From JBHEBG01 sp046557915 (lineage in GTDB: Bacteria > Bacteroidota > Bacteroidia > Flavobacteriales > Flavobacteriaceae), in NCBI RefSeq assembly GCF_046557915.1, contig NZ_JBHEBG010000002.1:310001-374000 (forward strand): 64,000 nucleotides of DNA, read 5' to 3'. Of the stretch, positions 35,130 to 44,139 are shown piece by piece (position 1 is the first letter of the stretch; every line of letters starts with the position of its first letter). The notes under the pieces were generated by a model. It was given only the letters and a program-made list of their open reading frames with translations. It was not told where the DNA came from and did not search any database. The position numbers and the translations under genes are program-made.

Positions 35130-37217
35130 TTAACTTTCCTGTGCCTGTATGGCGGTTACAATTACCGTATTAAAAATATCGTCTACCGTGCATCCCCTGC
35201 TTAAATCGTTTACCGGTTTATTGAGACCTTGCAACATGGGCCCAATGGCTATGGCTCCCGTCTCCCTTTGTACGGCCTTATAGGTATTGTTACCGGTATT
35301 TAGATCAGGGAAAATAAGTACGGATGCTTGTCCTGCTACTTGAGAATCTGGTAATTTACTTTTACCTACCAAGGGATCCACTGCGGCATCGTATTGTATT
35401 GGGCCCTCAATTTGCAGGTGAGGGCATTTTTCTTTTACCAATTTGGTAGCTGTCCTAACTTTATCCACATCTTCTCCTTTTCCAGAACTACCCGAGGAAT
35501 AAGATAGCATGGCGATTTTTGGTTCTATACCAAATCGCTCTGCCGAAATTGCCGAAGAAATAGCTATTTCTGCAAGTTGTTCTGCCGAAGGGTTGGGGTT
35601 AATGGCACAATCCCCAAAAACAGATACCCGATCTTCCAGACACATAAAAAATACAGAGGACACTACAGAAGTGCCCGGTTTGGTCTTAACAAATTGCAAA
35701 GCAGGTCTAATGGTATGTTGTGTGGTGTGAATTGCTCCAGAAACCATACCGTCCGCATCTCCCTTGTAGACCATCATGGTTCCAAAATAGGACACATCTT
35801 GCATCATATCCTTCGCCATATCCATATTTACACCTTTATGTTTGCGAAGTTCAAAGAACGTATTTGCATAGGAATGAAACAGATCCGATTCGGTAGGGTT
35901 TATAATCTGTAATGCAGAAATGTCCAGACCCATTTTCATCGCTTTTTTTTCAATTCGTTCCCTGCTTCCAAGAAGGGTGATGTTCACGATACCCAAATTA
36001 TTAAGCTCTGTAGCCGCTTCCAAAATACGATCGTCCTCACCTTCCGGAAGTACAATCCGTTTTTTTTCTTGGGCCGCACGCTGTACCAAATTGTATTGGA
36101 ACATTCTAGGTGTAGTGCCTTTGCTTTCAAACGTCATTAGGCGTTCTAAAAGCTGTTCCGCATCCACATAGGTATTGAAAAGAGAAATGGAGGTTACTAT
36201 TTTCTGTTTGCTTTTGGCATAAATTTTCGATTTTATATTGCCCACGGCATTAGTGGCATCAAAAGTTCCCTGAGTTACCGAAATTATCGGAATCCTGGTT
36301 TCAAAACCTTCCAACAATCTGATTATGGAAGGTTCGGGGAGAATACCCCCGGTAAGCACTATACCAGAAATTGAAGGATAGCTGTCGGACAAATTGGCCT
36401 GTAACGCCCCAAGGATAATATCCGAGCGATCACCTGGGGTAATAACGAGGCTATTTTCTCGTAAGTGGGTTAAATAATTGTGTAATTGCATGGCCCCCAC
36501 ACCGAAACTACCTGTTTGGTTGTCCAAATTTTCCTTTCCGAAAAGTACTTTGCCTCCTAGGGCCCGGAGTATTTCATTTAGGGTAGGGTGGGCCAGGTCT
36601 TTTACCCTGGGTATGGAAGAAACCAGGGTTTTGTCCTTAAGCTCCTTCACCAGCCTATCGTTCACCAAATTTACATTTTCTGGCCTTACCTTATTTGCTA
36701 CTACCCCTAGGACTTCTATGCCTTTCTGCATATAGGTGTTTACCGCCGATTCCAAGTTACCACAAAACTCTTCCAAAGTTTTTCCTTTGGCATTATCTAC
36801 CAAGATTACAGGAATACCCAAGTTTTTGGCAATATCTATGTTCAGATCAAATTCGATAATACTGCCATCGCTAGAGAAATCGCTGCCTTCTACCAAAATA
36901 AAATCGAACCGGGCTTCGAGCTTCTTGTACTTTGCTATAATGGCATCGAGGATATCGCCCTGTCTATCATCATTAAAAAGATCAACGACTTCACTTTGTG
37001 TAAGGGCAAAGGCTTCTTCTGGCCTTATATCAAGATCAAAATGTGAAATTACCGTATTGATATGATTATCAATTTCACCAACTTCCACGTCGTCTATAAC
37101 CGGTCTAAAATAACCCACCTTTGCCATTTTCCCTAAAAGCAATTGCATAAGTCCTAGTACCACCAAAGATTTACCACTGTGCGATTCCAGTGTTGCGATG
37201 TAGAGCGATTTTGTCAT
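35130..37217 (-). CDS. pta: phosphate acetyltransferase, three-domain form
   Basis: A 695-residue Pta of the long type. Residues about 1-215 form an AAA_26/dethiobiotin-synthetase-like domain (IATLESHSGKSLVVLGL holds the GKS loop). Residues about 220-330 form a DRTGG regulatory domain. The catalytic C-terminal domain (about 370-690) has KKRIVLPEGEDDRILEA, YKGDADGMVSGA and SYSSGSSGKGEDVDKV. It converts acetyl-CoA and phosphate to acetyl phosphate. It leads the pta-ackA operon. An imperfect inverted repeat, GTTGTGGGT 37267-37275 with ACCCGCAAC 37294-37302, lies upstream of its ATG and may form a leader hairpin. Confidence 0.95.
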   Translation of the reverse strand: MTKSLYIATLESHSGKSLVVLGLMQLLLGKMAKVGYFRPVIDDVEVGEIDNHINTVISHFDLDIRPEEAFALTQSEVVDLFNDDRQGDILDAIIAKYKKLEARFDFILVEGSDFSSDGSIIEFDLNIDIAKNLGIPVILVDNAKGKTLEEFCGNLESAVNTYMQKGIEVLGVVANKVRPENVNLVNDRLVKELKDKTLVSSIPRVKDLAHPTLNEILRALGGKVLFGKENLDNQTGSFGVGAMQLHNYLTHLRENSLVITPGDRSDIILGALQANLSDSYPSISGIVLTGGILPEPSIIRLLEGFETRIPIISVTQGTFDATNAVGNIKSKIYAKSKQKIVTSISLFNTYVDAEQLLERLMTFESKGTTPRMFQYNLVQRAAQEKKRIVLPEGEDDRILEAATELNNLGIVNITLLGSRERIEKKAMKMGLDISALQIINPTESDLFHSYANTFFELRKHKGVNMDMAKDMMQDVSYFGTMMVYKGDADGMVSGAIHTTQHTIRPALQFVKTKPGTSVVSSVFFMCLEDRVSVFGDCAINPNPSAEQLAEIAISSAISAERFGIEPKIAMLSYSSGSSGKGEDVDKVRTATKLVKEKCPHLQIEGPIQYDAAVDPLVGKSKLPDSQVAGQASVLIFPDLNTGNNTYKAVQRETGAIAIGPMLQGLNKPVNDLSRGCTVDDIFNTVIVTAIQAQES

Positions 37218-37509
37218 ATTGCGATAAGCATATTGTTGCGTCTGTATAGGCGTTTACCTATTGTTTGTTGTGGGTTTAAAAGTATTAAAAAATACCCGCA
37301 ACGCTATGGGTAAAAGTCATAATTTAAAAAGAAAATAGTAGATGAAATGGTTACTCCAAAAACATGAATATGGTGGGGTTCAATACCTATGTGGCCCCTA
37401 GATTACGTTTAAAAGTACTAACGGATTTATAAATTGAACAGTGCCAATGAAATATCCATATTATATTTCCCAATACATCTTTAATGGTTAAATCAAAAAA
37501 TACTTCATC

Positions 37510-38031
37510 ATGAAAAAACACGTGTTAGTCTTAATCGGAATCCTTGGTTTTAGCTTTGCGAACAGTCAAACCATAAAAGATTTGGATTTTCTTATTGGTA
37601 GCTGGGAAGTTACCGAAACCGTTTTCCCTGGTACAGAAAAGGAATATGAAGAAAAAGGAACCAGGAACTGCGAATACTATCTAAACGGTAGTTTTATTAA
37701 ATGCGAATCGAGTACGGTGGTGTCCAAAAGCGGTAAAGAACGTAAGTATGTATACTTAATTAATTATGATGAAAAAGAGAAATGGTATTGGGTAACCTCA
37801 CTAGCTCACGATTTTCCATTACACGGTCAGCACAAATGGTTTTTGTTTCCCGAAAAGAAGATGATTCATGCCATATCACCTGTCAATGTAATTCCAGATA
37901 AGTTCTTTAGGGGTACTATTTCTTACAAGAATCCCAATCGATTGGTATGGGAAGGCTGGTCTAGTAAATATGATAGGGAGAAAGAGTGGCGACAGATATT
38001 TAGCGATGTCGCCGTGAGAACGAAGCAATAA
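37510..38031 (+). CDS. secreted DUF1579-like (lipocalin-fold) protein
   Basis: A 173-residue protein with a signal peptide (HVLVLIGILGFSFANSQ). The mature part opens KDLDFLIGSWEVTETVFPG; the FLxGxW motif marks DUF1579/lipocalin-like proteins. Alternating strands follow (RKYVYLINYDEKEKWYWVTS), with a C-terminal YDREKEWRQIF. Probably periplasmic; no ligand or pathway is known. It stands between the divergent pta operon and the CDGSH gene. Confidence 0.7.
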   Translation: MKKHVLVLIGILGFSFANSQTIKDLDFLIGSWEVTETVFPGTEKEYEEKGTRNCEYYLNGSFIKCESSTVVSKSGKERKYVYLINYDEKEKWYWVTSLAHDFPLHGQHKWFLFPEKKMIHAISPVNVIPDKFFRGTISYKNPNRLVWEGWSSKYDREKEWRQIFSDVAVRTKQ

Positions 38032-38104
38032 ATAGGGAAGTGATCACCATACTACAATAATTTAATAATTATGACTAACTTATAGCTGCCTAATATGCAG
38101 CATA

Positions 38105-38530
38105 ATGAGAGATATCACAAAAAAATATACCAATGGAGAGCTTACCGTAGTATGGAAGCCAAAGACCTGTATCCATTCTACCATTTGTTTTCAGGGGCTA
38201 CCTCAGGTATTCAACCCCAATAACAGGCCTTGGACAAATGTGGAAGGGGCCAGTACCAAAGAAATAGCCGATCAAATAGATAAATGCCCTTCGGGAGCGT
38301 TGAGTTACTATTACAATGATAAACCAGAGGCAGAAAAGGAAGTGGCTAGGGAAACCATAGTGGAAGTATCCCTGAATGGTCCACTGCTGGTTTTCGGTAA
38401 TATTACCCTTAAGGATAGCGACGGAAACGAAACTAAAAAGAGTAAGGTAACGGCCCTTTGCCGATGTGGGGCCTCCGAAAACAAACCCTATTGCGACGGA
38501 AAGCATCAGAAAATCGGTTTTAAAGGATAA
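38105..38530 (+). CDS. (4Fe-4S) mono-cluster plus CDGSH iron-sulfur protein
   Basis: A 141-residue small iron-sulfur protein. Residues about 1-70 form a Fer4_19/YjdI domain (WKPKTCIHSTICFQGLPQVF and KCPSGAL supply cysteines). Residues about 115-140 carry the CDGSH zinc-finger motif CRCGASENKPYCDGKH, whose three Cys and one His bind a 2Fe-2S cluster. A redox or iron-sulfur storage role is probable. The architecture is common in Bacteroidota, usually as a single gene. Confidence 0.88.
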   Translation: MRDITKKYTNGELTVVWKPKTCIHSTICFQGLPQVFNPNNRPWTNVEGASTKEIADQIDKCPSGALSYYYNDKPEAEKEVARETIVEVSLNGPLLVFGNITLKDSDGNETKKSKVTALCRCGASENKPYCDGKHQKIGFKG

Positions 38531-38710
38531 GAATGGACAAGGGAATGTTGCTCTTATACAAAACACTACAGATTTAAAAATATCCTTTGCTACTTGGAAT
38601 ACTCCAGATAAGAGCTGCTAACATTTTTATATTCAAATAATTGTGGGCCGCCGCTTCTTTTGGCCAAAACTTTTATTAAATTTAGTGTTTACACAAAAAC
38701 CCACACATTG

Positions 38711-40030
38711 ATGACTACAAAAACAAAGTATCTTATTTTAGGATTAGGATTGGTTTTATTTTTGGGAATAGCATGGACAAGTACTATTCCGGTTACTGAG
38801 GACCAGGACGAGTTTATTTTTGGCGACCTCTTACCTGATGCTCCCGAGCTTGCCAACCGGGGTGACTATGGCGTTGGTGTACAAACCCTAAACCTGGTAC
38901 ACAAAGATCAATTAGATATATTGAACATTAAAGAAGGAAAGGCCCCTGTTTATGATAGGCCACTGACCTTGGAAGTATGGTACCCCGCAACCATCCCTGA
39001 AGGGAAAGCGCAAATAGAAGTGTATACCCAGGTTTTGGGGAGAGCCGGACCAGAAGGAAGACCTTTGATTCCATTTACGTTTAAAGGGCGGTCTCTGCGC
39101 GATGCAGAAGTGCTTAAATCCGAAGCTAAGTACCCGTTGGTAATCTTATCGCACGGTTATTTGGGCTCTAGAATTTTGTTTACCTATTTGGCCGAAAATT
39201 TGGCCTCCAAAGGCTATGTGGTGGTTTCCATAGACCACACGGACTCTACCTATAAAGATGCTGCAAACTTTACCAGCACCTTGGTGAACCGATCTTTAGA
39301 TCAGTTGTTTGTACTCAATGAGATAGATAGATTAGGCCAGGAGGGAAGCAACAGCTTTTTGTCTGGTATCGTGGATGCTTCCAATACAGGACTTGTAGGA
39401 TATTCCATGGGGGGATATGGTGGACTAAATACTTGTGGGGCAGGATATAGTGCAGGGGCTACAGGATTTTTTAAATCGCTTACCGGAGGTAGTGATGCAC
39501 TAGATCAACGCGGTAATGCCCATGCGAATTACAGAAGCACCGTAGATCCAAGGATAAAAGCCTTTGTAGCATTGGCGCCATGGGGGATGGCCAGACAGGT
39601 ATGGGATGCTGAAGGCCTTGCGGGGTTAAAGACACCCACCCTATTCGTTTCTGGCAGCGAGGATGATATCTCCATGTATGAAACCGGTGTTAAGGCAATT
39701 TACGAAGGTGCCGTAAACAGTGATCGTTATTTACTTACCTATATCAATGCACGTCACAATGTAGCTCCAAACCCACCTGCTAACGCCACCATGCGCGACG
39801 GATTGGATATTGATGAATACCTTAGGTATGCCGATTCTGTTTGGGACATGAGAAGAATTAATAATATAAACCAGCATTTTATAACCGCTTTCTTTGGAAT
39901 GCACCTTAAATCCTTGGATTACCTTCCGTATCTAGATGTAAAGGAAGATGCCATCACCGGGGAATGGAAAGGTTTTAAACCCAGAACCTCCATCGGAATG
40001 GAAATGAGGCATGCCAGTGCGGCAGAATAG
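38711..40030 (+). CDS. alpha/beta hydrolase, PAF-acetylhydrolase-like
   Basis: About 439 residues from ATG 38711, which directly precedes a hydrophobic signal/anchor (YLILGLGLVLFLGIAWTS). The catalytic region shows LVILSHGYLGSR (oxyanion loop) and the nucleophile elbow GYSMGGYGG; a late RHNVAPNPP supplies the likely histidine. The family includes platelet-activating-factor acetylhydrolase and dienelactone-hydrolase-like enzymes; substrate unknown. The upstream in-frame ATG at 38660 would place 17 residues before the signal and is unlikely. It is followed 34 bp later by the Gfo/Idh/MocA gene. Confidence 0.8.
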   Translation: MTTKTKYLILGLGLVLFLGIAWTSTIPVTEDQDEFIFGDLLPDAPELANRGDYGVGVQTLNLVHKDQLDILNIKEGKAPVYDRPLTLEVWYPATIPEGKAQIEVYTQVLGRAGPEGRPLIPFTFKGRSLRDAEVLKSEAKYPLVILSHGYLGSRILFTYLAENLASKGYVVVSIDHTDSTYKDAANFTSTLVNRSLDQLFVLNEIDRLGQEGSNSFLSGIVDASNTGLVGYSMGGYGGLNTCGAGYSAGATGFFKSLTGGSDALDQRGNAHANYRSTVDPRIKAFVALAPWGMARQVWDAEGLAGLKTPTLFVSGSEDDISMYETGVKAIYEGAVNSDRYLLTYINARHNVAPNPPANATMRDGLDIDEYLRYADSVWDMRRINNINQHFITAFFGMHLKSLDYLPYLDVKEDAITGEWKGFKPRTSIGMEMRHASAAE

Positions 40031-40064
40031 CATAGCAATGATTAAAGTATAAGTTTAACACACT

Positions 40065-41255
40065 ATGAAGAGAAGAGACTTTTTGGTAGGTACAGGCGCC
40101 GTAATGCTTTCCGCGGCATCCTATGGCCGTATTTTAGGTGCTAATGACAGATTGGGAATAGCCTTGGTAGGATCCGGAAGAAGGGGGAGATGGGTGTTGC
40201 ATAAGATGTTGGCGACCGACCGGATAAACGCAGTTACCATGTGCGATGTGTGGGGTGAACAGATGCAGCGCACAAAAGACCAATTGGGTATTACCAAAAT
40301 TAAAAAGTCTTACGATTTAGATGAAGTGTTGGAAGATAAAAACATAGATGCCGTAGTACTGGCCACTCCCGATCATCTGCACCAATCCTATGCCGCACGT
40401 ATTTTGGCAGCCAACAAACATTTGTATTTAGAAAAACCGGTTACGCTGCACTATGAAGAAGGGGCACCTTTGAAAAAAGCGGTAAACGATAGCAAGGTTG
40501 TTTGCCAAACAGGCACGCAACAGCGAAGCGGAGAACTTTACCAACGTGTTAAAGAAGAGTTTTTTGGTAGTTCCAAAAGACTGGGCGATGTGATATTCGT
40601 TCGTGCCGTTTGGAGCGATTTTGGCTGGCAACGCCGTGCAATAACCCCTAGGTCTAAACCAAAGAATTTTGAATGGGACACTTTTTTAGGGCCAAGTGAA
40701 AAAATTCCTTACGATTGGGCCAGGTACGATGCTTGGCGAAACTACAAGGAATACGGTACCGGAATTTTATCGGACCTGCTAACACATTGGGGCGATGTGG
40801 CACAATGGATGATGGACGATGCCAACCCGTTGGATGCAGTAACCACAGGAGGTATTTATCATTTAAAGGATGGTAGGAGCAATCCCGATACCGTAAATTC
40901 GATTATTCGTTATAAAGGTGGATGGAACTTTACATTTGAATGCTCGGTAATGCCTGTTAAGAACACACACGATTCGGTCTTGTTCCACGGTACCGAAGGC
41001 AAGTTAGAACTATTTAGGGCCGGCTATATTTATACGCCACACAACGGAGAACCAGAAACGGTAACTACAACGGAGAGTTTGGATACGGCTCATGTAAACA
41101 ACTTTTTTGACGCTATTACCCGCGGAAAGCCTACCACGGCACCCATTGAAATAGGATTGGAAGCTATTAGACCTTCGCATTTGGCAGCTTCGGCCTACTG
41201 GACCGGCAAGCGCGTAAAATTCAATGAAGACCATTCCAAAATAATACCCATGTAG
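40065..41255 (+). CDS. Gfo/Idh/MocA-family oxidoreductase with Tat-like signal
   Basis: A 396-residue NAD(P)-dependent oxidoreductase. MKRRDFLVGTG at the N-terminus is a twin-arginine-type signal, implying folded export with bound cofactor. The Rossmann motif is LGIALVGSGRRGRWV, and LYLEKPVTLHYEEGAPL contains the EKP catalytic lysine signature of the family. Such exported members usually act on sugars or are glycosidases of the GH109 type. The C-terminal half is the substrate-binding beta sheet domain. It follows the hydrolase gene and may share a transcript. Confidence 0.85.
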   Translation: MKRRDFLVGTGAVMLSAASYGRILGANDRLGIALVGSGRRGRWVLHKMLATDRINAVTMCDVWGEQMQRTKDQLGITKIKKSYDLDEVLEDKNIDAVVLATPDHLHQSYAARILAANKHLYLEKPVTLHYEEGAPLKKAVNDSKVVCQTGTQQRSGELYQRVKEEFFGSSKRLGDVIFVRAVWSDFGWQRRAITPRSKPKNFEWDTFLGPSEKIPYDWARYDAWRNYKEYGTGILSDLLTHWGDVAQWMMDDANPLDAVTTGGIYHLKDGRSNPDTVNSIIRYKGGWNFTFECSVMPVKNTHDSVLFHGTEGKLELFRAGYIYTPHNGEPETVTTTESLDTAHVNNFFDAITRGKPTTAPIEIGLEAIRPSHLAASAYWTGKRVKFNEDHSKIIPM

Positions 41256-41274
41256 CGGTTAGTCCCTAAGAAAT

Positions 41275-41976
41275 TCAATGCCAAACTTTACTTTTTGGAT
41301 ATTTGGGATGTGCCTTTAAGTTTCTCAGTTGCTTAAGATGCCTGTCTGTATGGGCTATTCCCGTCAGTAGTAGTTGATGTAGATCCCTGACCTCTCCAAT
41401 TTTCAGATTAGCGATGTCCTTATCCCCAACCGGACTTCTAAATGTAAATTGTTTTCTAAAATCTGTAGAAGTTAGCTCAACCAATTTGGTAAGCTCCGAT
41501 CGTGCCTTAAAAAAAGCCTTTTCAGCATCGGTACCCGTGCAAAATTTACCCTTGGGTTGTAAAAACCATCGGGCAGTACCTGCAATGGTATCTGTGGCGT
41601 ATTTGGTAAAATGTGCATCTTTTCCTTCGGTAATCGTCCTAAAATGAAGTAGTTGTGGTGTATTGGAGATTACGGAAATTTCCCGGTAATGAAGCTGGTT
41701 CTGCATCTCCAAATGTTCTATAATCTCTAGAATGGACCAACGGTCTGGACTTTCCCTAAAAGTCCATTGATCTTCCTTTAAATCCTTTAATTCTAGTCTT
41801 ATGGCCTTGGTAGTCCTGTTCAATTCGGAAATAACAAGATCCCTGTCTTTGGATGTCCACCATGGAAGTGCAGTGGTTTCATCCTTTGATGGATTATGCC
41901 CGCAACCGTAAAAAATAATCAGGCAGATTCCAAATGCCATGATTACTCTTTTTACCTTACATTTTGCATGTGCCAT
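41275..41976 (-). CDS. DinB-superfamily lipoprotein
   Basis: A 233-residue protein. The N-terminus has a basic segment, then IMAFGICLIIFYGC, a lipobox-like end at the cysteine. The mature part is a four-helix DinB/DUF664-type domain: SPDRWSILEIIEHLEMQNQLHYREI holds a likely metal-binding His, and HTDRHLKQL near the end supplies another. The DinB fold binds a metal and may use thiols; no function is proven for secreted members. ATG at 41976 or 41940. Confidence 0.75.
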   Translation of the reverse strand: MAHAKCKVKRVIMAFGICLIIFYGCGHNPSKDETTALPWWTSKDRDLVISELNRTTKAIRLELKDLKEDQWTFRESPDRWSILEIIEHLEMQNQLHYREISVISNTPQLLHFRTITEGKDAHFTKYATDTIAGTARWFLQPKGKFCTGTDAEKAFFKARSELTKLVELTSTDFRKQFTFRSPVGDKDIANLKIGEVRDLHQLLLTGIAHTDRHLKQLRNLKAHPKYPKSKVWH

Positions 41977-42173
41977 ATGCCAGTTATTTGGAATAAATTT
42001 AATCCAATAAATTGAGAATCAGTATCAAAATAAAATCCCCGAGGTTTAAGTCCGGTTATCGATAATGACCATTTCTGGCAAATAATATGATCTTTTTATC
42101 GAAATTTTGTGAAATTTATAGCCAGGAAGCCAAAAATAGGGCGCTGTCAGCAGAAAATTTAAAATGCAAATCC

Positions 42174-42181
42174 TATCTTTG
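42174..42181 (+). promoter_or_regulatory. -7 promoter box of the cold-shock gene
   Basis: TATCTTTG is an exact match to the Bacteroidota -7 consensus TAnnTTTG. It implies transcription from about 42188 and a 5' leader of about 130 nt before the cold-shock ATG at 42320. No clear -33 TTG is seen. Confidence 0.5.
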
Positions 42182-42268
42182 TATTGGTTATTAGAAGTCT
42201 CCCCACCAAAAACATGGTTATTTGAGCACCTTAATAAATTCATAATATTGGTTCCAAGATCGATAAAA

Positions 42269-42290
42269 TGGTTTTATTTTTCTAAAACCA
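42269..42290 (+). promoter_or_regulatory. hairpin in the leader of the cold-shock gene
   Basis: TGGTTTTA (42269-42276) and TAAAACCA (42283-42290) form a perfect 8-bp stem with loop TTTTTC, 29 nt before the ATG. It could affect stability or temperature-dependent translation of the mRNA, a role not shown here. Confidence 0.4.
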
Positions 42291-42319
42291 ACAAACAAAA
42301 TAGTAATTAAAATTATCGA

Positions 42320-42775
42320 ATGGCAAAATCCCAACAAACCTTCAATAAGAGTGAAAAAGAAAAGAAACGCTTAAAGAGACGGGAAGACAAACAAAAGAAA
42401 AAAGAGGCTCGTAAGGCCGAAGCAAAAGAAAAGGGTGGAGGAATACAGTTCGCCTATGTTGATCATGAAGGCAATTTAACCGATACCCCGCCAGACCCAT
42501 CCAAGAAAATAAAAGTAGATGCAGAGAGCATAGTACTTGGTATTCCAAAAAAAGAGGAAGGCGACGTAGAGGAGTTTGATCCGGTACGAAAAGGTAAAGT
42601 TTCTTTTTTCGACCATTCCAAAGGTTTTGGATTCATCATTGATTCTGAAAATAACGAGAAGTATTTTACACACGTAAGCGGGCTTATCGATGAAATAGCT
42701 GAAAATGATAATGTGTCCTTTGAACTCGAAAAAGGCACACGCGGTATGAATGCTGTTCGTGTTAAGCAAATATAG
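42320..42775 (+). CDS. cold-shock-domain protein with long basic N-terminal tail
   Basis: A 151-residue RNA-binding protein. Residues 1-45 are extremely Lys/Glu/Arg-rich (EKEKKRLKRREDKQKKKEAR). The C-terminal cold-shock domain (about 89-151) contains RNP1 as KGFGFIIDSE and RNP2 as YFTHVSGL. It opens KGKVSFFDHSKGFGF, and FFDHSKGFGF replaces the usual WFNxxKGFGF. The middle is a flexible linker. It probably acts as an RNA chaperone. The long leader with a hairpin upstream fits the post-transcriptional control typical of cold-shock genes. Confidence 0.88.
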   Translation: MAKSQQTFNKSEKEKKRLKRREDKQKKKEARKAEAKEKGGGIQFAYVDHEGNLTDTPPDPSKKIKVDAESIVLGIPKKEEGDVEEFDPVRKGKVSFFDHSKGFGFIIDSENNEKYFTHVSGLIDEIAENDNVSFELEKGTRGMNAVRVKQI

Positions 42776-43027
42776 CAGACTACATTTTTTCTGGTTTTTT
42801 ATGTTTCGGCACCTAAAATCAAAGGTGCATAACTAAAGACCGTTGGGGGTTATTTTCTTTCTAGTTCCTTAATTTTCTCAATTTCAATTTACTTTTTATT
42901 TGACCGCATACCCGCGGCCTGTATTGGTATTGACCTAATTTCTCGTAGGCGATTATCAAAAAACTATTACATCGCACAAGTTTTTTAAGAAGCTCACATC
43001 TAAATAAAAAACAAAGCGAAGTATAGC

Positions 43028-43333
43028 ATGGCAGATAACAAATTGAAAATACTCTTGTGCAGTGTTACCCTGGGGACCCTTATGTCTTGCAATATGCATG
43101 GACAATCCGGTAACAAGGACAAAGGCAAACAAAAACCGCGCAGTATTGCAGAACTTTTTGAACACATGGATACCGATGAGGACGGTAAACTTTCCAAAAA
43201 GGAAGTAAAAGGCCCTTTAAAAAGAGATTTTGCCAAGATAGATATCAATGAAGACGGATTTCTTTCCAAGGAGGAAATAAAGAAAGCACCAAAACCAGAT
43301 CGAAAGGGGCATGGAAAACCTGGGCATAAATAA
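43028..43333 (+). CDS. EF-hand lipoprotein
   Basis: A 101-residue secreted protein. The signal segment ends at LMSC, a lipobox. Two canonical EF-hand loops follow: DTDEDGKLSKKE and DINEDGFLSKEE, each with Asp at positions 1, 3 and 5 and Glu at 12, so calcium binding is likely. A basic His/Lys-rich tail (PDRKGHGKPGHK) ends the protein. It precedes the YHYH gene by 20 bp, forming the first gene of a four-gene operon with YHYH, MORN-like and SCO genes. Confidence 0.8.
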   Translation: MADNKLKILLCSVTLGTLMSCNMHGQSGNKDKGKQKPRSIAELFEHMDTDEDGKLSKKEVKGPLKRDFAKIDINEDGFLSKEEIKKAPKPDRKGHGKPGHK

Positions 43334-43353
43334 ACAAATTGATAAATCATATC

Positions 43354-44139
43354 ATGAAAAAGAATAGTATAGTAACCAGAACATTACCCGTGGGATTCTT
43401 GGGATGTGCAATACTTTTAGGCTTTATGGCCTGTAGCAATGATGAGGACGATGATTCGGCAATGGGCATAAACGATGATGACGTTGAGGTATCAGAATTA
43501 CATTTGGCATTTGCCGCCTTTGATACCGAGAATACGGATATTTACTTGGATGGCGCCAATGTGGTTATAGAAACCAATGGATTGCCCAACCACACTACCC
43601 CTTACTGGGGAGAAGGTAATGCATTGTATGTTGCACCCACTGTAGCCACGGGGCTTACGCCTAGCCTTATTCCCAACTACGACGGATCTAATACCCTGTC
43701 TGTATCCGCAAATCCGGAACTTGCCAGTTCTTCCACAGCTACCAATCTGGGTGCTATTGGAATATCGGTAAGTGGAGCTGCAATTTTCAATGATCAGGAA
43801 GGCAACGGTGCGTTAGGTGATGCCATTGCTAGTTTGGATTATAGTGGCGGACATATTGGTCCGGCAGAGTATCATTACCATTTGGAACCCACTGCATTTT
43901 CTGAAGATGACGATATGCTAATAGGTATTTTGGCTGATGGTTTTTTTATCTATGGCAGAAAATGTAATTCCACAGGAACGTATCCTACGGATTTGGATGA
44001 GTCTGGCGGACATACCAGCACTACACAGTATACTACAGAAGCAGAATATCATTATCATATAGAAAATGAATTATATCTTAATGCCTATTACATTATTTTT
44101 CCGGGAGATTATCAAGGCACGCCTAGCAACATCAATTAA
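43354..44139 (+). CDS. YHYH-domain lipoprotein
   Basis: About 261 residues from ATG 43354; the in-frame TTG at 43339 is less likely. The signal peptide ends FMACSN. After an acidic linker (NDEDDDSAMGINDDD), the YHYH domain shows two copies of the signature, AEYHYHLEP and AEYHYHIEN, with GRKCNSTGTYPTDLDESGGHTS-like loops between them. The His/Tyr clusters suggest metal binding; function unproven. It overlaps the next gene and probably shares a transcript with EF-hand, MORN-like and SCO proteins. Confidence 0.85.
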   Translation: MKKNSIVTRTLPVGFLGCAILLGFMACSNDEDDDSAMGINDDDVEVSELHLAFAAFDTENTDIYLDGANVVIETNGLPNHTTPYWGEGNALYVAPTVATGLTPSLIPNYDGSNTLSVSANPELASSSTATNLGAIGISVSGAAIFNDQEGNGALGDAIASLDYSGGHIGPAEYHYHLEPTAFSEDDDMLIGILADGFFIYGRKCNSTGTYPTDLDESGGHTSTTQYTTEAEYHYHIENELYLNAYYIIFPGDYQGTPSNIN

